64,000 bases of DNA from contig OU015650.1 of the NCBI GenBank assembly GCA_907165275.2, positions 14,042,001 through 14,106,000 on the forward strand, written 5' to 3'. The stretch's first letter is position 1. Every line of letters begins with the position of its first letter. The stretch comes from Zygaena filipendulae. Taxonomy: Eukaryota > Arthropoda > Insecta > Lepidoptera > Zygaenidae. The notes beneath the pieces were generated by a model, which saw nothing but the letters and a program-made list of their open reading frames with translations, had not been told where the DNA came from and searched no databases. Position numbers and translations under genes: made by a program. Of the stretch, positions 1 through 10,708 are shown piece after piece.

Positions 1-225
1 TTCGATTCCCGGTGGGGGTGGACTTTGTGTGATGAACACAGGGTTCCATTTTCCAGTCTGGGTGTGTTTATATATCTATAGTATAATATATAAGTAATTC
101 TATGTAGTATATACCACGTTTGCTTGGTTTCCACGACACAAGCTAATACTAGCTTACTGTGGGATCAAGTAGATCTGTGTGTTGTGATGTGGATTATTAT
201 TATTATTATTATTATTATATTATTC
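1..225 (+). repeat. SINE-like repeat, cut by window edge
   Basis: The first bases contain a sequence resembling the RNA polymerase III B box (TTCGATTCC), followed by about 180 bp without coding potential and an (ATT)n tail at about 192-220. That layout fits the 3' part of a tRNA-derived SINE whose A box lies outside the window. It sits in the alpha6 intron downstream of exon 10. The family was not identified. Confidence 0.5.
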
Positions 226-351
226 ATATCATTATTTATATAAGTGGAAATCTACTATGGAATTCGAGCTCGTCCTTAAAAAAATAATCTGAAGTGGTTC
301 GTATTGAAAGAAATTGTTTTTAATTTCTCTATCCCAAACTCCATAACTAAC

Positions 352-578
352 CCCGGCCCCAAGTTGCCAGTGGACGCTGTGCTGTTCGGTGGCGGCGGTG
401 CATGCCTGAAGTCGTCGTCGATGTCCAATACATTGGCCAGCAATGACTTCGACGACCTCTCCTTCAGCTCCAGTTCCCGCATCCTGTTGGTCATCATTAT
501 CGTCTTCCGCGTGATTTTCTTCCCCGGCCTCGACATCCTCAGAATCCACGGCAACCATTGCAGGAACACTGTTTTTAT
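352..578 (-). CDS. nAChRalpha6: nAChR alpha6 exon 10 (start of intracellular loop)
   Basis: This exon follows TM3 and encodes the first part of the large cytoplasmic loop of a nicotinic acetylcholine receptor alpha subunit. On the minus strand it begins after an AG at 580-579 with IKTVFLQWLPWILRM, continues through KKITRKTIM and the acidic stretch LDIDDDFRH, and ends in GNLGPG at a GTTAGT donor (351). The 227-bp exon starts in phase 0, matching exon 9, and leaves two bases of a glycine codon for the next exon beyond base 1. The loop start is typical of insect alpha6. Loop residues govern trafficking and modulation in this family. Ordinary ORF calls run on into both introns; the splice sites set the ends given here. 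Confidence 0.93.
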
Positions 579-1379
579 CTGGTAACAGATATATTTCATC
601 AAGCCGCGGTAACTCGACCTCTGAGCAAATTCACTGAACAAAATATTATTCCAGAATTGCCAGTAGATCGTTAAGCGATTTCTTTGTTTTCGTTCAGGTT
701 CTTTGATCCTTTGTTTGGTGAGACATTGTATGAATCATATTGAGTTTATCTTATATTTGGCAGTAGAACAACATCATATGGGACCAAACGTAAGATAGTA
801 TATAAGTAGTGTATATTCTAGAATATAAGTTATAAATTGACTAGTTTTATCCGATATTATTTTCTTTTAAATTGAAGACCTGGCATAAACACTTTTTGAA
901 CTACACTTTTTGTAACGTAAATTTGATTATTGAACTTATAGTCAACTGTCAAATTTCTGAGATGCACAAATTTTTTTTTGTCACCGAGGGCCGTAATTTA
1001 TTTTAAACTAAAACCTGTTAGTTTGTGTAGTCCACCATAACACCAAACAAGACAAAATTAATATGATTCACGATTTGCCACTTATATTTTTTTTGTTTTG
1101 TCAAATAAACATCACCCAGGTGGATGCATCGATCGAAGCATTTGAGCTCGAACAATGCTTAAACGTCTAAAAATCGTGTTCTTAAGGAACAGCATTTGAA
1201 TTCGTAAACAAAGACACTAGACCAATATGCATGAATTTACTATTTGCTTAGGCAGTATTTTCTTGATATACTTTAAATAAGATGATTACCAAGCACCACG
1301 ACACCGTGAGAACTTGCCCTTAAGGTTACGAAAGCGATCTTTGTAGCTTTGAAAACAACACAAATATCTTTGCACTCAC
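579..1379 (-). other. nAChRalpha6: alpha6 intron 9
   Basis: AT-rich intron between exons 9 and 10. It starts with a GTGAGT donor at 1379-1374 and ends at the AG at 580-579. I see no coding, no clear mobile element and no RNA gene. Confidence 0.8.
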
Positions 1380-1489
1380 CCATTGAGGCATTTCATGTAT
1401 ATCCGCAGTTCGGTGGTGGTAATTTAACACCACCACCGTCAGTACCACCGATGATGCCACCATGAACATGATGCAGTTGAAATACGTCC
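1380..1489 (-). CDS. nAChRalpha6: nAChR alpha6 exon 9 (TM3)
   Basis: This 110-bp exon encodes the TM2-TM3 linker end and the third membrane helix: [11 protein letters not shown], then [15 protein letters not shown] and DIHEMPQW. The acceptor AG is at 1491-1490 and the donor GTGAGT begins at 1379. The first codon is completed by the last G of any of the three exon-8 cassettes, giving the glycine at the top of TM3. That glycine is the position affected in a known spinosyn-resistance change (G275E of thrips alpha6); here it is wild type. Phase 0 at the 3' end matches exon 10. Confidence 0.95.
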
Positions 1490-3124
1490 CTGTTCCGCAC
1501 AATAATAAAGTCTCATTTATCATATCCAATAGAAAGTATTACAAAATAATCCAATGGAATCAATTCACAAAATTGAACAGTAAACAAATTTGTTTAACAA
1601 ATGTGTGGGCTAATTTGTTATTAATTAAAATTAATAATCGATAATAAAAATAGTGAGGAGGAAATTATGTAAGCAAATATAGTTAATGATCTTGATTAGC
1701 GTTAGTTTTTAAAGTAGATGCTGTTAATTTTTAAATTTATTGTTTAATTTTCATCTTGCTTGTTATTCTAGGACGATAAACATGTAAAGCACACTTCACA
1801 ATCAACATGCATGTTAATTATCATAACAACAAACGTGTAGTCTACGTCACAAAGTTAACAGGCATGTGATCCACACAAAGGATCTTTTATATACATTTTG
1901 AAGAGCATGTTCTATACCCACCTACCAACATAATATAAACACTATCTTTGCATTTCGATAGTAACGAAAAGATATAATTATATGCGAATTAGACTTCAAC
2001 TGAAAATTTAATTTTATTTGGGAAAGTGATATTATTTGAAATCATAATAGACAAATACCATCTCATATATTCATTGAAGTTAGATGTTGCATATAAATTG
2101 TAAGTTTTAACATTACTTAAATGTAAAATTTTATTTTATGTCAAAATTCTGTTCCATATATTGCCGTCAAATTTTCGATTTACGTAAATAAACGCCACAT
2201 TAAAATTAGCAAAAGTGTTAAATTAATTAATTGAATCTACAGCCAGACCACACAAACTTTTCATATCCGCCGAGATACTTGGAGGAGACTGGTGGCCTCT
2301 TCACCCGCATACGCTTTGTTGTTTAGAACCGCAGATTTAACATTAAAACTTTAAACACTGCTTTAAACTAGAAGCAATACAATCCTGCAATACAAATACT
2401 TTATTTTAATTTTTAAATTAACAAACATAACGTTATTGCAAAGTTTTAATAGAAATAATATAGAATTAGCCATTTGTTCATCACCCACTTAATGCCCTCT
2501 AATATAATGAAGCTAGTCGAGAACTCAATTAAAAGTAAAATCCTTAAGGAAAATGTACTTTAATGGCGACTAATAAAGAGGGGAAGATGAAAATAAAAAC
2601 AGTTCATTTTAACACATTACAAGAAGATAAAATATCGCGTGACTACTTTTTTAGACATTGAAAAATGACTTTGAAACGTTTGAAAGATTCTTGGCTAGTT
2701 AGAAGACAAAGTAGTTTTGAAAGGTGTGTTGGAAGAGCTGGCGATAGCACCTGGCGTGAAGCACAGTAAGTCTTCGGAGACGAGACTAAAATGCAAATTG
2801 AAAAAAGGATAGTAAAAGTAAAATCTATAATTTCTTGTTCATTCAAGCGACTGCATTCTATTTATCACTTTCTTGAATTGCTGTTAAAAGAATGAAATGA
2901 GGAATATTTCAAACCGTACTTTGTAAAAATGATTTTCAATATTTCCAGTAGGTAGGTATTTTATACAATCTCTTTTTGTGCGTTTCAAATAAAAATATTC
3001 CTCAAATACTCATTCATGTTTATTTCAGTTCTTTTCTTTATTATCTTTATGGGCAGTACTTTATTTCGTTAATTTATTGTTTGATTTATAAATGCAACTG
3101 GTTGCAAACGCGTCAATTTCTCAC
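1490..3124 (-). other. nAChRalpha6: alpha6 intron between cassette 8-III and exon 9
   Basis: About 1.6 kb of AT-rich intron. It starts with GTGAGA at 3124. I see no mobile element that can be delimited and no coding sequence. Confidence 0.75.
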
Positions 3125-3211
3125 CTATTAGTGGGATCGCCTCTGAGGTTTTTGTGATGACGTGCCCCACCAATAGAGAGAAAACAGTTTGCGACAGGAG
3201 AATAGTAACAC
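3125..3211 (-). CDS. nAChRalpha6: nAChR alpha6 exon 8 cassette III (divergent TM2)
   Basis: Third of three tandem 87-bp alternatives for exon 8. It encodes GVTILLSQTVFSLLVG, then HVITKTSEAIPLIG. The acceptor is TTTGCAG (AG 3213-3212) and the donor GTGAGA starts at 3124. It begins two bases into a codon and ends on one base, as the other cassettes do. Relative to them the TM2 changes are L11'Q, L15'S, N16'L, A19'G and E20'H, so the acidic ring at the outer mouth becomes histidine. Tandem exon-8 alternatives are known in insect alpha6. No stop or damage is seen, so this is a functional alternative and not a relic. Confidence 0.92.
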
Positions 3212-4391
3212 CTGCAAAGATCAATATAATATTCTATGAAAGTAAAAACAACTACAATTTTTTCACTTATTTACAAAGCGCTTCCATCCGTTCAACATGT
3301 AAGTGTTCACCGTGAAACACTAGACTTCGTTTCCTGTTAGTGTGCTGAGACGGTTTTAAGGGGTTCAAGAGTAATTAAAAACAAATGGAAATAAAATTCA
3401 TGCAAAACATATTTTTACTACAGGAACTTTAATTTCTTTTTAAGCTATTTATTAGATATTATTTAAGGTAATTTAAGGAAGATTAAGAAGAATTAAATTT
3501 TATAGCAAATAAATAATTAATATACCACCCTCCAAGTATCTAGGATATCGCAGCAGCTGAATCCGATAGCCACGGATATATCACTGACAATACAACACAT
3601 CCAAAGTACACATACAAACATATATTTGTAAATCATGGAATCGATTACGTAAAAAAGATCGAATTGAGGGACACAAAAGACAATTTGAAATAACTTACCT
3701 CTGGCATCCACCATCACCGTCTATGTTCCAATTAACATAATTAGTAGGTACCATACTGCACACACTTTAGAAGCAAATGGTGCAAATATTGGAATAGTAA
3801 AGTAAATGAGACATTTTTTAAAAACCGTCATAATACAAATGTAATAAATTAGACATAATAGTAAATGGCTGGTAATAATGGTAAAATTCGCTGAAATCGA
3901 TTCCAAGATTTGCAATATAAATTAAAAAACACGAACACAATGATGATGATATTATGATGTATTTGTTATATAAATACGCGGAATAAATATTAACACTTGA
4001 TGAATCGACACGTAAAGAACTTGGCGAAGCGTATAATAAATAATTGTATTATGTAATAATTGTCAGAATCACAGTCGAAGTTGTTTTTAGTTAAGACAAA
4101 ATTAAAATTATTAACAATGACAGTAATAAAGCGTATAGTTGAGTGTTTAACAAATTCGCATTTAACGTACATAATTTACTCCTTGTAATGTTTTAAAATA
4201 ATGTTTTACAACTTTTTTAATATTCAAACAAATCATTATTAATGAGAGTGTAACCAATAAACGAATACGTAAAGAAAAATTAAATTAAGACTAAGTATAA
4301 GAAAATAAATTTAAAGTTGACAATAAGAAAACAAAATCGCAAGGGAGGGAATACTGGGATATGATGTGAAGGCGAGGGTTGGATTGTGTAC
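3212..4391 (-). other. nAChRalpha6: intron between cassettes 8-II and 8-III
   Basis: 1,180 bp of very AT-rich sequence starting with a GTACAC donor at 4391. No mobile element or coding sequence could be supported. Confidence 0.75.
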
Positions 4392-4478
4392 CTAACAGGG
4401 GGATCGCGTCGGAGACCTGCGGCAGGGTCTCGGCTACCAGGTTCAAGAACACCGTCAGCGAGAGAAGAATAGTGACTC
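4392..4478 (-). CDS. nAChRalpha6: nAChR alpha6 exon 8 cassette II (TM2)
   Basis: Middle exon-8 alternative, 87 bp, encoding [17 protein letters not shown], then TLPQVSDAIPLLG. The acceptor is GGTTGCAG (AG 4480-4479) and the donor GTACAC begins at 4391. The pore-lining face keeps leucine at 9' and glutamate at 20', as expected of a cation channel. Phase equals that of cassettes I and III, so any one can join exon 7 to exon 9, whereas including two would add 29 residues and duplicate TM2. Confidence 0.95.
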
Positions 4479-4769
4479 CTGCAACCAAACACAATGTTAA
4501 CAACCCTATTAAACAGGCCCCTAAATTGAAACATTCTGTGAGCTCCCAGTACCTCAAGTAAATGAATTATTTGTTGTAGGTAATAATGTTCCTCGAATCA
4601 ATTTAATGGTAAATGAATAATGATGCTTGAGTCAAAACACATTTAATTATTTACTTACTTACCTTCGAACGGAATGACATATTGTTGTTAATTGGATACG
4701 CTGGGTATACTAGCACAAACACATAATAAGCAATCATTGCACATCCTAGAGACGATCTAGATTTTATAA

Positions 4770-4919
4770 AGCACGCGTTGCTTCAATGGTTTTTAAGACT
4801 TATATTTTCTAACCTAAGTTTTGTTAAATCAGCACAATAAAGGAAAAAATTCGCTCAATAATTGACCTAATACAGCACCCTGTGGCACGCCTTGCAGTTG
4901 CAGTGAAGCAACGCGTGCT
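4770..4919. repeat. 15-bp perfect inverted repeat flanking a LINE RT scrap
   Basis: AGCACGCGTTGCTTC at 4770-4784 is the exact reverse complement of 4905-4919, with one more A-T pair on the inner side. The 120-bp spacer holds, on the minus strand (about 4904-4840), LQGVPQGAVLGQLL. This matches the GVPQGSVLGP motif of non-LTR reverse transcriptases. The hairpin lies in the intron between exon-8 cassettes I and II, 37 bp downstream of cassette I in the transcript. Confidence 0.6.
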
Positions 4920-4955
4920 AGTTTCGGTGGCACGGGGTCTCCTAAGGTGCGGTAC

Positions 4956-5042
4956 CTATCAAGGGCACAGCGTCCGAAGTGGAAGGCATCTTTTCAGCGA
5001 CCAGGTTGAGAAACACGGTCAACGATAGCAATATCGTCACAC
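4956..5042 (-). CDS. nAChRalpha6: nAChR alpha6 exon 8 cassette I (TM2)
   Basis: First exon-8 alternative met by the spliceosome after exon 7. It is 87 bp and encodes [17 protein letters not shown], then [13 protein letters not shown]. The acceptor is ATCAACAG (AG 5044-5043) and the donor GTACCG begins at 4955. TM2 is identical to cassette II up to the outer glutamate; the difference is in the TM2-TM3 linker (KMPSTSDAV against TLPQVSDAI). Phase is identical to the other two cassettes. Confidence 0.94.
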
Positions 5043-5353
5043 CTGTTGATATCAGCCAATTACTATTTAATTTGGCTCTCCCTAGTGTTACTTCTAAAAT
5101 CTATGCTTCTATTGTTCCACAAAACCTTACAATTAAAACTTCTAGTAGTCATATTTTACTGATAATAATCTAACAAAAATCGCTATTACAAATTTAAAGG
5201 TTTCTGAGATCACTAGACTCTTTGAGCTCGTTTTGTAGTATCTTAGATGTCGATCAAGTCTTATTATAATCACTTTAAACCATAAACCAAAGTGATTATC
5301 AGTAATATCGTACTTGTGCGATCATAAAATAGAAGCAACAACAATCCACTGAC

Positions 5354-5548
5354 CTAATGTAAGTTTCTCTCCTGAATCCGGAGGCAGTGTGAAGCCCAGC
5401 AGTGCCATGGAAGAGATAAGCACGCAAGGTACGATCAGGTTGAAGAAGTAGTAGAGAGTTCGTCTCCTGATCATGATAGTGAATGTAACGTCCACGTAGG
5501 GCTCCGGGCAACACGCGTACGTTATCGTATTCTTTTTGCCTGGCATTC
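5354..5548 (-). CDS. nAChRalpha6: nAChR alpha6 exon 7 (loop C, TM1)
   Basis: This 195-bp exon encodes the end of the extracellular domain and TM1. [15 protein letters not shown] carries the vicinal cysteine pair that defines nicotinic alpha subunits (loop C of the acetylcholine site). [14 protein letters not shown] then [12 protein letters not shown] is TM1, and GEKLTLG ends the exon with the intermediate charged ring before TM2. The acceptor AG is at 5550-5549 and the donor GTCAGT starts at 5353. It ends on one base, so it can join any exon-8 cassette. Confidence 0.96.
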
Positions 5549-5607
5549 CTGAGAATATTAATGATGTTAGATTAAGACTTCACATTGATAAAAATGCATT
5601 TCTTTCA

Positions 5608-5789
5608 TCCTAATATTGTAAATGCGAATGTGAGTCTATTTGTTACGCTTTCACATCTTAACTACTCAACCGATAATCATAAAATTATGCATGCACGTTT
5701 AGAAAAGAACATAGAGTAGGTACTTTTTAACTCGGAATTCTTGTGGGAATTCTAAAAATAACACGGATCAAACCGCGGGGAACAGCTAG
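5608..5789 (+). mobile_element. Helitron-like non-autonomous copy
   Basis: Starts near TCCTAATATTGTAAATGCG and ends in AAACCGCGGGGAACAGCTAG followed by T. A 5' TC, a GC-rich hairpin near the 3' end and a CTAG/T terminus are Helitron hallmarks. The same consensus recurs more than 20 times in the window. It lies inside intron 6. Confidence 0.65.
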
Positions 5790-6082
5790 TTTGATATAAC
5801 TATGTATCAAATTAAATTATCAATCAGGTGTTAATTCTATTTACCTTAATAATATTAAAGAATGAAACTAAAATAAACACCTGACCATAAGAAATATATC
5901 GTAATTTATGCATAAACTAATTTTAAACAATTGCAGTAAAATTGGTTTTTAGAAAATTGTCTAAAACTGGTTTCATATAAGGGCCAACGAGAAAATCTAT
6001 TTGCTAGAATTTTCTTGAAGTCAATAATAAAATAAACAATTGCAGCAATATTACCTTTATGTATTGCTTAAAAGGAGCTTAC

Positions 6083-6158
6083 CTATTAAATACCACTCCC
6101 CGTTTGTGATGAAGTCGGACAAATCGCCCCCGGCCTCATCCTTTAGCACCAGATCCAA
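6083..6158 (-). CDS. nAChRalpha6: nAChR alpha6 exon 6
   Basis: A 76-bp exon encoding LDLVLKDEAGGDLSDFI, then TNGEWYLIG, part of the outer beta-sheet of the ligand-binding domain. The acceptor is CTGACAG (AG 6160-6159) and the donor GTAAGC starts at 6082. It begins in phase 0 after the glutamine ending exon 5 and leaves one base for exon 7. Exons 5 and 6 of insect alpha6 are known ADAR editing targets; editing cannot be read from genomic DNA. Confidence 0.95.
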
Positions 6159-6715
6159 CTGTCAGAGTAAACCACTATGAAGAGCATGAAGACTCATACA
6201 ATCACACAGCACTGTACTAGCTACGATCACTGAGGTATCCATGCGAGTTATATGATATTATATAGTTCACAAAGAGTATTAGGTCAGAAATATAAATGGA
6301 TCGATAAAAAGGGAAATGTGAGAAACTCTATGTACGTAGGTACGCATAAAGTGCAGGATGTAGTCGTTAGCTACAGGGATGCGGGGAATGCAATATGCAT
6401 GCTGAAGAAAGAATGTCGGAGTCGATTCTGCCATACGAACATTATGATGGTAAACCATATTAAAAATAAATGTAGTTAGTTAAGAACAGTAAAAAATAAA
6501 TAACAGTGCCATAAATATTTTAGGTATAAAGCCATAATAATGCCTTCTTTCTTACATAGATAGCAAAAGATGTAAACCTTATTAATATTTCCCAAAGTAC
6601 AAATAAAAGAAACCATTAGGTATCTTTTTTTTTTTTTTTTTTTTTAATTTATTTAAAGGGCTTTGTCGCTTAGCGACCACATCGCCCGGTAAGACAGACA
6701 AAGATACCTATTCAG

Positions 6716-7129
6716 TTACATACTTAAACCTAAATCCGCTAACTTATAAAATAGACTGGCTTGTTCTGACATCGGTCGGGCTAAAACAACATTACAAAGT
6801 CCTACATCCATTTTTCTCCGACCAAAACACAATCTTCTGTAAGTTTCGTTCCGTACACATTCCAGCAGAATATGTTGTACGTCTTCTATCACCCCACATT
6901 CGGCACAGTTGGGAGATGGTACTTTTTTCATTAGAAAAGCGAACTTATTTGATGGGATGTGCGCGGAACGAAGTCTGAGAGCCATCACTAACGTCTTACG
7001 GTTCATAACACAGTTATCAATCCAGGGATATTTGGCAATCTGTGGCTGGATTGTCCGATACCAGATACCCTTTTCTTTCGATCTTTCGTCAAAGTATTCC
7101 TGCCACAGAGATCTGCAGTTATCCTTCAC
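6716..7129 (-). pseudogene. LINE C-terminal cysteine-rich region
   Basis: About 137 residues following the RNase H domain after a frame break: LWQEYFDERSKEKGIWY, PQIAKYPWIDNC, RLRSAHIPSNKFAFL and CAECGVIEDVQHILLEC. This is the conserved tail of I/R1-type LINE polyproteins. It ends at a stop 70-90 bp before the poly(A). It belongs to the truncated element and not to a host gene. Confidence 0.85.
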
Positions 7130-7473
7130 ATATTTAACACCGTCAGAAACAGCGGAACTATATTTGTTGGGATACCATCTACTATTGCTTGTTTAGCTAA
7201 GAGGTCCACAGCGTCATTTTCCTCTAGCTGTATATGTGAGGGAATCCATTGTAAAAATATTTTTGTATTTTTAGATTGTAAGCGTAAGATCGATTCTAGA
7301 ATTCGATAGGCTATCGGGATTCCTCGCGTTAATAGCGAGGTACACCGAGCCAAATGTTGCAAAGAACTTTTAGAATCTGTTAGAATAACAAATTTATCAA
7401 AATGAATTGATTCAATATAAGCTAAAGCTTCCGCAATCGCAATCAATTCTATGTGCATGATCGAAATATCCGA
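7126..7473 (-). pseudogene. LINE RNase H domain fragment
   Basis: About 115 residues. The active-site pattern is visible: the E of HIELIAIAEAL, the D of LTDSKSS and the D within EENDAVDLLAKQA. RNase H after the reverse transcriptase is typical of the I and R1 groups of LINEs. The ORF runs into the frame break near 7135. The first ATG of this ORF lies in the target-site duplication, so it is accidental. Confidence 0.85.
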
Positions 7474-8635
7474 CATTAGGTATCTACTCAGAAGAATATG
7501 CTAGTTATTCTTCTGAGGGTATCTACGAGTTTTTTGAAATTATAATAGATTCTTTTTTAACCACATACAAAAAAGTCTTCTTTCTGCTGGCTGATTACCT
7601 TTTTCATTTTTTATTTTTCAGATTAGGGGTATAGTTTAGTCGTGGTTTAGACCAAGTCAATAAATACGAGCAAAACAAAGGAGAACTCGTCAATCGAAAA
7701 TGCGAAAAAAAATACACACACACAAAATACACACCTATTATTATTATTAGTACCACTATATCTCAAAATAGAATGCAATTATCACGTGGTACGTAATTCT
7801 ATCTTCAGAATTAATCTTACCAAAAAAACAGAAACGTTTGATTATTTTGTACTATCAGCATAATAGGTAAAAGGTAAGGTAAAAGCAGATATTCATTTGA
7901 AACCAATGAAACGCTTATATTTAATAGAAGCGTGCACAAACAAACATGCGACTAAAAATCCTTTTAAAATCACATGAATAGAAACCGAAGAGCTTAAAAA
8001 ACATACTTAACTAAAAAAGTAATCATGCTTATTCGTATGGCAGAATTTTATACTTGTATGTGATACTTCTAAATTTATACATAACATTGTCTCTCATACA
8101 ATGCTATGTATAAACTGTATCGCTTGCTCCATGCAAAATAGTACACACAAAACGTTTGGGATAGTTATCCTATCCTTCTGGTTTCTCACATGGTTCCCTT
8201 CTCAAACACCCTAACCAGCCCTACACAAATACTAATAAATTTAAATTAACAATAAACAATTGAAAAAAAAATGTCGATAAAATTAATTCGATTAAAAAAT
8301 TAAAACCAAAAAGGTTACAAAATAGTCGCGTTTGCGACAAAAGAATCGCACTAATTAATGGGTTGCCATCCGTTTGTTGGATTTTTACTTTTAGTTAGTT
8401 TAGTCTTTGGACGTCCGTCGAACGACTTTTTGAATAATTTGTAGGCTAGATTTTAATTTATTTTATTAATTAAGACAAGAAGCCCGACTTTTCTGACGAA
8501 AATTGTTAATCTTACCGACGAAACAAAACGGAACGGACGGAACTGAACGGAAGTTCATCATTACAGAGGGCAACCCTGACTAAAAAAAAAAAAACGATAA
8601 CGAAAAACGCACTCGAACTGCAACCATCGATGTAC

Positions 8636-8816
8636 CTGATTGCCATCGTAAGTCCAGCTACCGAACTTCATATCGCAATGTTGGTCGTCGAACGGGAACC
8701 ACGTGATGTCCATCTTGCATGTGCTCTTGAAAATGCCCGGGGGCACGTACAGGCAACTGCCGTTGTTTCTGACCACCACGTTGGTCTGATACGTCCCGTC
8801 AAAACCCTCGTCAGCA
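8636..8816 (-). CDS. nAChRalpha6: nAChR alpha6 exon 5 (Cys-loop)
   Basis: A 181-bp exon encoding [32 protein letters not shown] and the signature Cys-loop [15 protein letters not shown] (13 residues between the cysteines), then [13 protein letters not shown]. The acceptor AG is at 8818-8817; the first T completes the serine codon started by exon 4. The donor GTACAT starts at 8635. RNNGSC contains an N-glycosylation-type sequon (NGS). Confidence 0.96.
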
Positions 8817-10248
8817 CTATTTACAACGAGAAAATACTTTGGGATGAGCTCATTTCATTATTATACGTTAAATTCGAAAAAAGATAAGTACGTCGTTCAA
8901 GTTATGACTGCACAATGCAAATCGACCGCGTCTGCGATCTAGCATTACTTTTATGTACCTAAGTTAGTGCACATTATTATTAATAATTTGGTAGCATATT
9001 AAATAGAATGTCTTTGGGTAGCGTTCATTGACTTGTCATTAGTGTGCTTCGATTATCACCATAGTCATGGACGTAACATTTATATAAGACCGAGATATCT
9101 TCTCATTTATCACATCATCTTACACACAGTATATTTTATGATTTTATATCGGTTTAGAAAAAAATTTAAATCACTTTAAAATCTTCGATCAAGTTATCGA
9201 AGGAATTTGTTATTAAATACTAGACATTTAATTCCTTTATATAATAAAAATTAACTTAATTTGCATGTTTAGCATAAAATTTAATCTTTTTAATATTTAT
9301 TTCGTGGGTATAAAATGCAGAACGCTTAGAAATTCAGTGAAAAAAGAGGTCAGTATTCATCCACGCATACGTTAGTAAACGCAGTAAATAAACTTCTGAG
9401 TAAAATCTTATTCAAGAGAGTTAAAAAGAGGTTGCTCAAGGGAAAACAAATAATTAATTGCTATAAACCTACTAACGCTTACAATTAAAACAAAATTTTA
9501 ATTTTTATTATTTATTTGGTTATTTGCACGCATTGGTTTAAGCAACAACAAGTTGAATAATTACTAAAATCGCTTTAAACTTTATACTGTTAAAATAACT
9601 TGCATTGTGCTTGAAAGGTTTAGAAGAACTCATTACTGTGTATACTTAAAAAAAGGCATTAGCGAAAACTTTAAAGTAGCAAAAACATTTTATTTAATGG
9701 GAATTTCTTTTAAAAGTGCTTCGGTTTTATCGGGGACTTTATTAATGCTGAGCTGCCAATGATAAAGCAAGCACAAAAATATTATCTATTTACCATTGAC
9801 AGCTACAGATATCATCCTCTCGCTCCATCAGAGTTCAATACAAACTCGATTACGTTCTTTCATGGAATCGTTTTAGAAAAATTGTGATAGTACTTTGAAT
9901 GTATTGCCGTATGAAATATTGCTGATAAGCGAGACGATGACCGTGGTGTCTCAAATCAACGACTAGCGTGCCGTGTACGTTTATAATATGTGGCAACACT
10001 GAATAGGACATTAAGCAACTCCATTTCAACGATTGTTACTTATTTTGTTCAAACAAAAAATTATAAATGCATAGATAAATACGAAGCACCAATCGTATTC
10101 GGGGCAAACGTCCTATTGTGTTGTCACATGGTACTGAAAAATTATATAGTTTTTATTTAATAAAAAAAAAAATAAAGTGCCAAAATATTTGTGTATTTAA
10201 CGAAATCTGTTTTATAAAATAAAATCAAATTTTTTCAAAAATAAAATT

Positions 10249-10708
10249 TGTCGGCGTGAGGGTAGTTTCGCTATCAATAACGTTTCCCGCCGACTAATAG
10301 CGGTTGTAGTACGTTCGTTCCCCCGCTCCACTCCATTGCCCGACTCGTCTTTGTTAGAACTCGATACAAATGCGGGTAAGCGTTAGCCACGTGTCATTGT
10401 TACTTTGTGTTCGGTTCAGTGCAGTTATAGTGTCGTATCAGTGTCGTATCAATCTAGAGTGGCTATAGTGATTACGTGTGCTGTGTCATCTAATACTTTC
10501 CAGAGGTTTGCTTAAGTCGGGAGCACGGGCAGTGGAGGTGAGCGTTCATGCATTGTAAAGGGGCCCCATTAAACCTACACCTGGGTCGCAAGTCCCAGGC
10601 ACTGCTCCGTGTTCCCTACGGATATCTGGTATGCTGTATTATCTATAACTATGTTGGTGCAATTACTTATTATAGGTTCTGTGTTCCTATCTATCTTTAT
10701 TCCCTACA
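10249..10708. repeat. Left LTR of non-autonomous element
   Basis: 460 bp. It differs from the right copy, by eye, by a 7-bp indel (TTATCTA present here near 10640) and at least one substitution (GATACAAA here, GATATAAA there). Its first 45 bp contain a short inverted repeat, GTCGGCG and CGCCGAC. Confidence 0.85.

Larger units (their letters stand above)
6626..7473 (-). mobile_element. 5'-truncated non-LTR retrotransposon (LINE, I/R1-like)
   Basis: The insert has a poly(A) tail on the minus strand (T run at about 6626-6646) and is flanked by the perfect 12-bp duplication CATTAGGTATCT at 6614-6625 and 7474-7485, the signature of target-primed reverse transcription. Coding content on the minus strand is an RNase H domain (HIELIAIAEAL, ILTDSKSSLQ, IFLQWIPSH) followed in another frame by the C-terminal cysteine region (SPNCAECGVIEDVQHILLEC). 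A single-base frameshift near 7135 separates the two. 5' truncation has removed the endonuclease and reverse transcriptase. Confidence 0.9.
6159..8635 (-). other. nAChRalpha6: alpha6 intron 5
   Basis: 2.5-kb intron that starts with GTACAT at 8635 and ends at the AG before exon 6. Apart from the truncated LINE at 6626-7473 it is AT-rich sequence without recognisable content. Confidence 0.75.

Noticed and set aside
232..641. ORFs on both strands overlapping exon 10, reading through its borders
   Set aside because: They run over the splice sites. Only the frame with LDIDDDFRH between AG 579 and GT 351 is coding.
8630..8887. Plus-strand ORF of 85 residues
   Set aside because: Antisense shadow of nAChR exon 5.
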